Source: Blastopirellula sp.
GTDB taxonomy: Bacteria > Planctomycetota > Planctomycetia > Pirellulales > Pirellulaceae
Direction: 5' to 3'
Assembly: GCA_002733575.1 (NCBI GenBank)
Contig: NVWB01000168.1
Location: 1 to 39,713 of the forward strand
DNA length: 39,713 nucleotides
Shown here: positions 33,701-38,954 of the stretch, piece by piece
How positions within the stretch are numbered: position 1 is the stretch's first letter
Layout: every line of letters starts with the position of its first letter
Translations under genes and position numbers: made by a program
Notes under the pieces: model-generated
The model's database searches: none
What the model was told of the DNA's origin: nothing
What the model saw: only the letters and a program-made list of their open reading frames with translations

Positions 33701-34256
33701 GATTTTTGGGGCGAAAGGAAGAGAGATAAGATTGCTTGGCTTGCTCAATTCCAGATTCGGTATAGTAATATCGAGGACCAAATCGTGTGGTAGGAACCGA
33801 CCACGATTGTGGATCACCCATGGTGTCCCAACTTGTTTTACTGGCACCATCGGGGAATACACCATGATAAATCTTCCCAATACTTTGAGCATGGTATCCA
33901 TTTTGTTTGAAATGCTGTGAAAGCGTGACAACATTCGGGTGATTACTGCGGAAATGTATATGGTTGCCAGTCACGCCGATGGAATCTGGCCGCAAGCCGG
34001 TCATCAAACTGGTGCGAGAAGGGTTACAGACCGCTTGCTGACAATAAGCTCGCTGGAAGAGTCGACCACTGGCAGCCAGAGAGTCAATGTTCGGACTGAC
34101 CACTTTCGAGTTACCATAGCAACCCAACTCAGGGCGGAGGTCATCGATGGCAATCATGAGCACATTGACAGGAGACTCTGCTTTAATTGCATTAACGCTG
34201 CAAACACTGATTAGGTAAACAGTTAAGAAGATTACTTGGCGAGTGAATGTGCTCAT
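27786..34256 (-). CDS. Secreted four-enzyme fusion: sulfatase, sialidase, sialate O-acetylesterase, sulfatase
   Basis: The product is one chain of 2156 residues with a single signal peptide (about 1-26). Residues ~30-500 are an S1 sulfatase resembling iduronate-2-sulfatases, with metal ligands D38-D39 and formylglycine site C77-N-P-S-R81. A jelly-roll-like stretch (about 505-660) and a BNR-associated N-terminal domain (about 664-805) lead into a sialidase (about 810-1170) with R822-I-P and Asp boxes at S859-V-D-G-G-R-T-W866 and about four later sites. Residues ~1175-1675 are a SASA-type esterase (PF03629) with G-Q-S1267-N-M and a Y-Q-G-E-S block. From 1678 a second sulfatase has C1727-S-P-S-R and G-D-H-G-A-Q. 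It should remove sulfate, sialic acid and O-acetyl groups from the same glycan outside the cytoplasm. AGGG lies 7 nt before the ATG. Both sulfatases need an fGly-generating enzyme encoded elsewhere. I saw no break in the frame. Confidence 0.92.
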   Translation of the reverse strand: MSTFTRQVIFLTVYLISVCSVNAIKAESPVNVLMIAIDDLRPELGCYGNSKVVSPNIDSLAASGRLFQRAYCQQAVCNPSRTSLMTGLRPDSIGVTGNHIHFRSNHPNVVTLSQHFKQNGYHAQSIGKIYHGVFPDGASKTSWDTMGDPQSWSVPTTRFGPRYYYTESGIEQAKQSYLSSFRPKNPQPNDWTQKLVFGPMTEDPEVDDDTLYDGKVAAAAVQAIGNLKDSGQPFFLAVGFIKPHTPFVAPKRYWNLYDPEEIDLASRDSLPDGAPVYAGHGSGEIRRYTDQPNQGKIPEANRRRLKHGYYACISYIDAQVGKVLNALKENGLEKNTIVVLFGDHGYHLGEHGLWGKTTNFELDTRVPLIIRTPSMQEPGIATSSLAELVDLYPTLAELAGLAVSDELEGTSLTAELESPDASSSDVAISQYPRGKMMGYSLRTNHWRYTEWIERNSKRIVDRELYDHHQQKPIETENLINDSRFVAEIKDLSARLHQEIGISFSKQKPTTTSSKSNTSFEECPTGAFTEVATAIGKLTAEKGHAEIDPAHRYSGKQCLHILGGEKRTVELTLNQQKAGSSLTFQTERWTRRSPFEFRIQQLTDGKKWTEIYNGDGVIKIGGFLTKVTVPVGEKVTKLRFICTSPSSSGILIDDLSLVPPTPQKILGVTVEDVEVPVLIGLTQNPLLKIRIDVEGTLNPISVSEIQSSLFGSDLPADIQSVACYASGDSPNLTKVTTKFGEDSKGDLASKQFTGEIQLQHGANYFWLSCELNSTANIDHTLRAICKSVKFSNGKEVTLANDKIIHRLGVAVRNGGDDGVHTYRIPGLATTNNGTLIGVYDIRNTTGGDLPGDIDVGMSRSVDGGRTWETMQNIMDMGDDPDWRYDGIGDPAVLVDQKTGTIWVAATWSHGNRSWTGSGPGLEPEETGQFMLVKSDDDGVTWSKPINITKQVKDPKWSFILQGPGKGITMRDGTIVFAAQYQDSPEDRRLPHSTIIYSKDHGENWHVGTGAFDDTTEAQVVEIEPGVLMLNCRYNRKSVRVVMITKDMGKTWEKHSTSERALIEPRSCMASIINVDQELGKDVGGWLLFSNPDSLSGRNHITIKGSNDHGTTWPKEHRLLLDEGSGRGYSCMSMIDDETVGILYEGSRAHMTFQRVKLSAIQGKVKNEVSKTEQPTTLTLPQVFSDHMVLQADAELPVWGTAKPGAEVTVSLGNQLQTTIANKSGNWQTRFPARQASFVPTSLSVESGNSRIELKDVLFGQVWICAGQSNMEWKLSQASTAKEELANAANQKHLRLLHLQGGATGSSGTYTEKHLARLTPESYCEGKWQVASPESAKDFSAVAWHFGRRLQQELKVPVGLICPAVGGTPAEAWISREALESDPNFKDFVSGHWLDNPRLGEFCKTRGQQNLLAAMQSGETIPGDHLGPNHSFKTGFMWRAGIEPIIPFAIKGVVWYQGESNAESMARTKEHQQLFTLLINQWRADWNQGEFPFIFVQLPAINREFWPWFREGQRQVAQQLNNVGMAITIDTGHPSNVHPTDKETVGNRLAIWALGNTYNQEMVPSGPLVQQAVKKNESIQLTFDHAEKGLQSSDGEPLRHFEICGNDGIFYPATAQIAKDNLLSISSSHVKQPQHVRYAWAPYPEPSVNLTNSENLPASPFTTESAEELYETTLIKGKDQRPNILLIVGEDHGCELSCYGDPVITTPHIDQLAAEGVLFEKGYVTQSVCSPSRSTIFTGLYPHQNGQLGLATHNYGWFKKWPTSYSLLKGAGYRTGLIGKTHVNPADAVELHVDFRYQPSSNFAKKQVAQYAVEAGKFFRESDRPFFMTVNYPDAHWPLQGQVGGLPETQVEADKVQVMPYVGDANPRLKKVVQNYYDCMLRLDACVGQLLKQLKDSGKSENTLVIFIGDHGAQMARGKVTVYEGGMRVPFIVKWPDHTKAGLRSKALVSTIDLLPTFLDVAGIQSPSGLPGKTIRPILTKQSTDFREYLACERNCDAAHLTFPQRTIRDSRFKLIYSPVHDREDPAARYYRIHGASHWAGSLTDQELLGASKQTQAGYARWLNPPLYQLYDLNSDPNEWNDLANTPEFKEQKQRLITALKDWQKETADPIVDPEKLKQLMDENDAVDKEKRRSPASGWKYLEYWHPDKLSKAAPSTN

Positions 34257-34331
34257 TGATTAACCCTAAAAGTAGTGATTCAATCATTTTAATCATGGTC
34301 AGAAAATTACGCTACTCACCTGACCACACCT

Positions 34332-34363
34332 TTGATATAATATGTTATAACATAAAATATCAA
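34332..34363 (-). promoter_or_regulatory. Promoter with overlapping 32-bp palindrome before the sialic-acid unit
   Basis: On the minus strand TTGATA (34358-34363) and TTATAT (34335-34340) are 17 bp apart and would start RNA about 70 nt before the fusion gene. The whole interval is a palindrome with two mismatched pairs (arms 34332-34347 and 34348-34363), with perfect centre TATGTTATAACATA. A dimeric repressor bound here would cover the promoter, so induction of the unit by its substrate is plausible. No regulator gene lies next to it. The remainder of 34257-34497 shows nothing else. Confidence 0.55.
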
Positions 34364-34497
34364 TCACAATCAAGCCTTTTTTTCAGAACCTGGAAAAGAG
34401 ATTGTCGGCTCTAAACAGTCTTTGGGGCGAATAGAGCAAAAACCAACTCACACAAGAAAAGGCAAATCGACTTGTAATTTCGTTCTCGCGAAAACAA

Positions 34498-34878
34498 TTA
34501 ATCTTCAACCAATCTTTGATGAAGTAATTTAACTTCTTCTGCAAGAGTAGGTTGAAGCTCGATGAGTCTAGAGAGGATGTCTATTGAACCATGAAACAAT
34601 GTTAGAAGAATGATGTCGTTTGACTGAACATCGAAAACAAGCACACGTTTGTTGATGCAATAAAATTTCAAGTGTTCAGGAAAGCCTGTTTCTGTGCGAA
34701 GCAAACCGGGATTGTCTTTAATAAGCGACAGTGAGTCTTCGATTTGTAAAAGATATTTTGCCGCAGTGCTCTTCCCCCACTGCTTGATAGAATACTCTTC
34801 TATTTCAGTAATATCTTGAAGGCTTCGATCAGTGAGAAGAAGTCGGACTTTTTTTCCGTGTTTGTTTTTCACGGTCAT
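34498..34878 (-). CDS. ParE/RelE-superfamily toxin
   Basis: The 126-residue product fits the ParE-like toxin fold: an early helix L-T-D-R-S-L-Q-D-I-T-E-I-E-E-Y-S, then K-Y-L-L-Q-I-E-D-S-L-S-L-I-K-D-N-P-G near 43-60, and strands in the second half (K-F-Y-C-I-N-K-R-V-L-V-F-D). ParE toxins inhibit DNA gyrase and RelE toxins cut mRNA at the ribosome; the sequence does not decide between them. About 30 extra C-terminal residues exceed the usual ~95-100. The ATG overlaps the antitoxin stop in an ATGA, so translation is coupled. The pair lies upstream of, and on the same strand as, the sialic-acid unit but is separated from it by 241 bp with its own promoter. Confidence 0.85.
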   Translation of the reverse strand: MTVKNKHGKKVRLLLTDRSLQDITEIEEYSIKQWGKSTAAKYLLQIEDSLSLIKDNPGLLRTETGFPEHLKFYCINKRVLVFDVQSNDIILLTLFHGSIDILSRLIELQPTLAEEVKLLHQRLVED

Positions 34879-35117
34879 TTCTTCTTCAGCATCGCTTGAA
34901 GATCGCCCTTAAAGGTTTCTGTGCGTCCGTTGATTGCATCCTGATAGCCAGATAGAATTCCGTCGCGAATCTCGGCCGTTTGTTGTTGCAATTTTTTTTG
35001 ACGCAGTAGATCTCGGACAAACTCGCTCGGAGTTGCATAAAGCGTACCATCACCGCAATTTTGATCAACGAACTCTCGGAGGTCATCCGTGAGAGATAAA
35101 TTTAAAGAACTGCTCAT
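34875..35117 (-). CDS. ParD-like ribbon-helix-helix antitoxin
   Basis: The product is 80 residues when started at the ATG at 35117. M-S-S-S-L-N-L-S-L is a typical first strand of the ribbon-helix-helix fold, followed by T-D-D-L-R-E-F-V-D and T-P-S-E-F-V-R-D-L-L-R, the two helices. The Lys-rich tail would bind the toxin. An upstream in-frame ATG at 35222 would add 35 residues without family resemblance, and it precedes the promoter found at 35148-35176, so I reject it. AAGGA lies about 9 nt before the chosen ATG. The protein should neutralise the toxin and repress the operon by binding the dyad in the promoter. Confidence 0.87.
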   Translation of the reverse strand: MSSSLNLSLTDDLREFVDQNCGDGTLYATPSEFVRDLLRQKKLQQQTAEIRDGILSGYQDAINGRTETFKGDLQAMLKKK

Positions 35118-35147
35118 TGATAAATATTCCTTATTCTTAGTCCCTGA

Positions 35148-35176
35148 ATTGTATATCGGTAATCGATATTTGTCAA
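35148..35176 (-). promoter_or_regulatory. Toxin-antitoxin promoter with operator in the spacer
   Basis: On the minus strand a perfect TTGACA (35171-35176) and TACAAT (35148-35153) are 17 bp apart. ATATCG (35153-35158) and CGATAT (35164-35169) form a dyad around 5 bases within the spacer, where an antitoxin dimer would block polymerase. Transcription would start near 35141, 24 nt before the antitoxin ATG. Confidence 0.7.
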
Positions 35177-35406
35177 TATTCGCCATGAAAGACGTTAGGG
35201 CTTCTACATGCTGTACGACCATTACCTTGAAGAATCAGCTTGAATACGAACTAGAATTTTGTAAACTGGCAATTATTCGGAACTCTTGAGTTTCAACGGG
35301 GTTACTACATAAATGTAGACATAAATCAGTGCGATAGCGGTGATTTAACTCATTTCAGCGAATCCCTTCTCCATATTTCCTATCCAACTCCCCCGCGAGA
35401 ATTCCC

Positions 35407-36852
35407 ATGAGCAAGACTATTCTTTTTTCCATCGTCTCACTGTTTCTGTTTGGTTCTCAACTTTCGGCCGATAACTGGGGCCATTGGCGTGGTGAATCTG
35501 GCAATGGTATTTCTACCGAAGCCAAACCGCCGACCGAGTGGAGCGATACCAAGAATGTGAAATGGAAAGTGGTCATTCCCGGTCGTGGCTCAGGCTCGCC
35601 TGTGATTTGGGGAGACCAAGTGTTTGTGGTCACAGCCGTCAACGCCAAAGGCGATAGCCAACCTGCTGCTCGTCCCTCACGACCACAAGGCACTCGACCT
35701 CCACAAGGTGAAAATCGACCTGATGGCGCACGCCCACCGCGATCTCAAGGTGGCGGAGGCGGCAGACCACCAGGTGCAGGCGGACGCCCAGGCAGTGGGC
35801 GACCCGGTGGTGGGCGACCAGGCGGCGGAAGACCTGGCGGTTCAGCCGAGTTTTCTGAATTGCAAATCAAACTGCTTTGCTTTGATCGTAACACTGGTGA
35901 TCTTCAATGGGAGCAAACTGTGGTAACCGCCAAGCCGCATCAAGGAACCCACTCTACCAATGGCTTTGCTTCTGCTTCGCCTTGTACCGATGGCGAGCAC
36001 GTTTATGCCCATTATGGTTCACGCGGGCTTTACTGTTACACCATGGATGGCAAGCTTGTTTGGAAACGCGATGACTTCGGAAAAATGGAAACCAGAAACA
36101 GCTTCGGCGAAGGCAGCTCACCTACCATCGAAGGCGACAAAATCATTCTGCCTTGGGATCACGAAGGTCAATCGTATGTGTATGCGTTGAACAAACAAAC
36201 CGGAAAAACCATCTGGAAAACCGAACGAGACGAACCCACCTGCTGGGGCACACCGCTTGTAGTTGAACACAACGGCAAAAAACAGGTTATCTTGAATGGT
36301 CAGACCTGTGCCAGAAGTTACGATCTAGAAACCGGAAAAGAACTATGGCGTTGTGGAGGGCAAACTGATCGACCTGCCGCATCGCCAGTTGCCGCTGATG
36401 GCTTAGTGATTGTGGGCAGCGGGTTCCGCGGCTACTACATGGGCGCGTTCCGATTAGATGGAAAGGGTGATATTGAAGACTCGAAAAGCGTCGAATGGAC
36501 ACTCGGTCAAAACACGCCAGACATTGCCTCGCCACTTTTGTCTTCAGGCAGAGTTTACTTCTACAAAGGCAAGTCCGGCATCTTGTCTTGCGTTGATGCA
36601 GCCACCGGCGAAGCTCATTACACCGCAGAACGAATCGATGGTCTATCCAGCATTTACGCATCGCCCATCGCCGCAGGAGGGTACGTTTACCTAACTGGCC
36701 GCAGCGGAACTACTGTGGTGATCGATGATTCGAGCAAACTGAACATCGTCTCGACCAATTCCGTTGGCGAAACGGTCGACGCAACCCCTGCCCCGGTTGG
36801 CAACCAGCTATTCATCCGAGGCGAAAAGCACTTATTCTGCATTGGCGGGTAA
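35407..36852 (+). CDS. Exported PQQ-like beta-propeller protein with Gly/Arg/Pro-rich insert
   Basis: The 481-residue product has a signal peptide (about residues 4-21, Q-L-S-A-D) followed at once by W-G-H-W-R-G-E-S-G-N-G, the common start of planctomycete PQQ-like (BamB-like) propellers. Blade motifs of the type G-x-x-x-W-x-x-x/L-x-W appear at T-G-D-L-Q-W-E, D-G-K-L-V-W-K, T-G-K-T-I-W-K and T-G-K-E-L-W-R, near residues 165, 216, 267 and 312. Residues ~83-149 interrupt the first blades with low-complexity sequence made of R-P/P-G and G-G-R-P-G repeats, about 67 residues long. The residues that bind PQQ in true dehydrogenases are not evident, so it is more likely a binding scaffold than an enzyme. 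It is transcribed alone, divergent from the toxin-antitoxin pair. In the gap before it, CTACAT-AA-ATGTAG (35305-35318) is a small palindrome. Confidence 0.88.
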   Translation: MSKTILFSIVSLFLFGSQLSADNWGHWRGESGNGISTEAKPPTEWSDTKNVKWKVVIPGRGSGSPVIWGDQVFVVTAVNAKGDSQPAARPSRPQGTRPPQGENRPDGARPPRSQGGGGGRPPGAGGRPGSGRPGGGRPGGGRPGGSAEFSELQIKLLCFDRNTGDLQWEQTVVTAKPHQGTHSTNGFASASPCTDGEHVYAHYGSRGLYCYTMDGKLVWKRDDFGKMETRNSFGEGSSPTIEGDKIILPWDHEGQSYVYALNKQTGKTIWKTERDEPTCWGTPLVVEHNGKKQVILNGQTCARSYDLETGKELWRCGGQTDRPAASPVAADGLVIVGSGFRGYYMGAFRLDGKGDIEDSKSVEWTLGQNTPDIASPLLSSGRVYFYKGKSGILSCVDAATGEAHYTAERIDGLSSIYASPIAAGGYVYLTGRSGTTVVIDDSSKLNIVSTNSVGETVDATPAPVGNQLFIRGEKHLFCIGG

Positions 36853-36874
36853 TAAAAAACATGGGAGAACATCG

Positions 36875-36933
36875 GGAAGAAATCTCGAATTAACAGCGTG
36901 TTAATAACACTCTAGCCGCCAGAGATTTCTTCC
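36875..36933. terminator. Inverted repeat between convergent genes, overlapping the uup end
   Basis: GGAAGAAATCTC (36875-36886) and GAGATTTCTTCC (36922-36933) pair perfectly over 12 bp, with a nested GTGTTA-A-TAACAC palindrome (36898-36910) in the 35-nt loop. The right arm lies within the last codons of uup. Placement between two convergent genes suits a bidirectional terminator, but the loop is long and no T run follows. Confidence 0.4.
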
Positions 36934-38834
36934 AGTTCTTCCCAGCGTTCGATTGTATCATTCAACTTTGTGCCGATTTCATCTAATCGTTGCGATACCG
37001 TTTTGATTTCGTTCGCGGGTTTTTGATAAAAACCAGGGTCGCCCATCTGTAGTTGGATTGATCCTTGTTCCGTTTCTAGTTCTTCAATCAATACAGGCAA
37101 AGATTCAAGCTCACGCTTTTCCTTGTAGTTGAGTTTACGAGATTTAGCCTGCTTTTGTGCTTCCTGACTCGAAGTTTCGCTCGTAGTAGAAGAAGTCTTG
37201 CTCCCTTTTGCTGGCGAGCTAGTTACGGAGTCAGCAACTCGCTTGCGTTGTGCAACCCAGTCGGAATACCCGCCGTCATATTGCCGAACAGTCGCGTTTC
37301 CTTCAAAGGCAATCGTACTGGTCGCCACATTGTCTAAGAACTCTCGATCATGACTAATCACGATGAGCGTACCTTGATATTCCATCAGCATGTTTTCCAA
37401 CAGTTCCATCGTATCGGCATCCAGATCATTCGTCGGTTCATCGAGCACTAGCATGTTCGAAGGCTTCGCAAACAATCGGGCCAGTAGCAGCCGGTTCTTT
37501 TCTCCACCTGAAAGATATTTGATCGCTCGGTTCGCTTGTTCGCTGGTGAACAAGAATTCTTGCAAGTACCCAACCACATGCTTCGAACGCCCATTGATGG
37601 TGATCTGCTCGTTTCCATCACCGATATTTTCACGCAACGTCTGCGTTTGGTCTAACCGGGTATGCAGTTGATCAAAGTAAGCAACCTGCACATTGCTGCC
37701 GGTTCGCACGGTGCCTTGATTCGGTTTTAACTCGCCGAGCAATATCTTCAATAAGGTGGTTTTGCCGATACCATTGGGGCCAACGATTCCAATTTTTTCG
37801 CCACGCATAATAGTGGTCGAAAACTCATCGACAATGTTCATATCAGGAAACGCATGTTGAATTTCACTGGCCTTGATGACTAACTGACCAGATCGTTCGG
37901 CATCATGAACTTCTAATTTGACCGAGCCAACTTTAGAGCGTCTGTCCTGATGTACCTCACGCAGTTTCTTCAAGTCACGCACGCGGCCTTCATTACGAGT
38001 TCGCCGGGCCTTGATTCCTTGACGAATCCAAGTTTCTTCAATGGCCAGTTTTTTATCGAACAGGGCGTCCTGTTTTTCTTCGGCTTCTAAAGCGGCCTCT
38101 TTGCGAACCAAATAGGTGTCGTAATCACAGGCCCAACTGGTCAGTTTGCCCCTGTCAATATCGGCGATTCGAGTGGCCACTTTTCTGGCGAATGCACGAT
38201 CATGTGTGACAAACAAAATTGTGCCCGCGAATGTCTGCAAGAATTCTTCCAACCAGATGATCGATTCGATATCCAAATGGTTGGTCGGTTCGTCGAGTAA
38301 TAATACCTGCGGTTGACAGGCCATTGCTTGGGCCAAAAGCACGCGGCGTTTCATGCCAGCCGACAAATCGTCGAACTTTAGATCGCCATCAAGTTTGGTC
38401 TTTGACAAAATGGTATCGACCAGTCCTTGTACATTCCAACCGTCTGAGATATCGAGTGCATGCTGAATTTCATCAATCCGTGCGGCAATTTTCGGATCGT
38501 TATCTTCTGCCAATTTGATGAGTAGCTCATGGTACTCGGCCAGTTGCTTCCCGGCTTCGCCTAATCCTCTGGCCACAATATCCTCAACAGTTCCCTCTTC
38601 GCCGGTCGGCACGGTTTGCGACAGTTCAGCAATCACAATCCCGGGCTGCAGAATAACCTCGCCGGCATCGTAGTCTTGTCGGCCTGCCAGAATGCCCATC
38701 AAAGTAGATTTGCCTGCACCATTTCGCCCAATCAGACAAACCCGTTCGTTATCCTCTAACTGAAAATTGGCTCCGTCGAACAATGGGGTGGAATGAAACG
38801 CGAGTGAGATATTTCGTAAAGAAACGAGTGCCAT
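36912..38834 (-). CDS. uup: ABC-F family ATPase, Uup type
   Basis: The 640-residue product carries two ABC ATPase domains without membrane segments, plus a C-terminal extension, as in Uup (about 635 residues). Domain 1 has Walker A G36-R-N-G-A-G-K-S-T44, the signature L-S-A-G-M near 157 (Ala in place of the usual Gly) and L-L-L-D-E-P-T-N-H-L-D near 180. Domain 2 has G-P-N-G-I-G-K-T-T near 353, a normal L-S-G-G-E near 440 and V-L-D-E-P-T-N-D-L-D. The linker between them is rich in Arg, as usual. The last ~90 residues form a charged coiled coil after a Ser/Thr/Lys-rich linker; in Uup this part binds DNA. ABC-F proteins act on the ribosome, and Uup is tied to ribosome function and transposon excision. 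It is transcribed alone, divergent from the sulfatase gene. Confidence 0.92.
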   Translation of the reverse strand: MALVSLRNISLAFHSTPLFDGANFQLEDNERVCLIGRNGAGKSTLMGILAGRQDYDAGEVILQPGIVIAELSQTVPTGEEGTVEDIVARGLGEAGKQLAEYHELLIKLAEDNDPKIAARIDEIQHALDISDGWNVQGLVDTILSKTKLDGDLKFDDLSAGMKRRVLLAQAMACQPQVLLLDEPTNHLDIESIIWLEEFLQTFAGTILFVTHDRAFARKVATRIADIDRGKLTSWACDYDTYLVRKEAALEAEEKQDALFDKKLAIEETWIRQGIKARRTRNEGRVRDLKKLREVHQDRRSKVGSVKLEVHDAERSGQLVIKASEIQHAFPDMNIVDEFSTTIMRGEKIGIVGPNGIGKTTLLKILLGELKPNQGTVRTGSNVQVAYFDQLHTRLDQTQTLRENIGDGNEQITINGRSKHVVGYLQEFLFTSEQANRAIKYLSGGEKNRLLLARLFAKPSNMLVLDEPTNDLDADTMELLENMLMEYQGTLIVISHDREFLDNVATSTIAFEGNATVRQYDGGYSDWVAQRKRVADSVTSSPAKGSKTSSTTSETSSQEAQKQAKSRKLNYKEKRELESLPVLIEELETEQGSIQLQMGDPGFYQKPANEIKTVSQRLDEIGTKLNDTIERWEELEEISGG

Positions 38835-38887
38835 GTGGCCTAAATCCTAAGTACTAAAAAATTGAATTATTTATGTTTCGGGCTTGA

Positions 38888-38915
38888 TTGAACTTGTGGC
38901 TGAGCCTGTTAAAAT
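38888..38915 (+). promoter_or_regulatory. Predicted promoter of the right-edge sulfatase gene
   Basis: TTGAAC (38888-38893) and TAAAAT (38910-38915) are 16 bp apart. GAGGAG at 38941-38946 is a strong ribosome site 8 nt before the ATG at 38955. Confidence 0.5.
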
Positions 38916-38954
38916 CTAGCAGACATCATTTACCCTGAACGAGGAGCCCTATCC

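Noticed and set aside
35118-35222. Longer antitoxin starting at 35222
   Set aside because: The extra 35 residues overlap a TTGACA/TACAAT promoter and its operator, and M-S-S-S-L-N-L-S-L is a normal family start with its own ribosome site.
35624-35926. 100-codon open frame rich in Asp, Ala and Val
   Set aside because: It is the shifted reading of the Gly/Arg/Pro-rich insert of the propeller gene.
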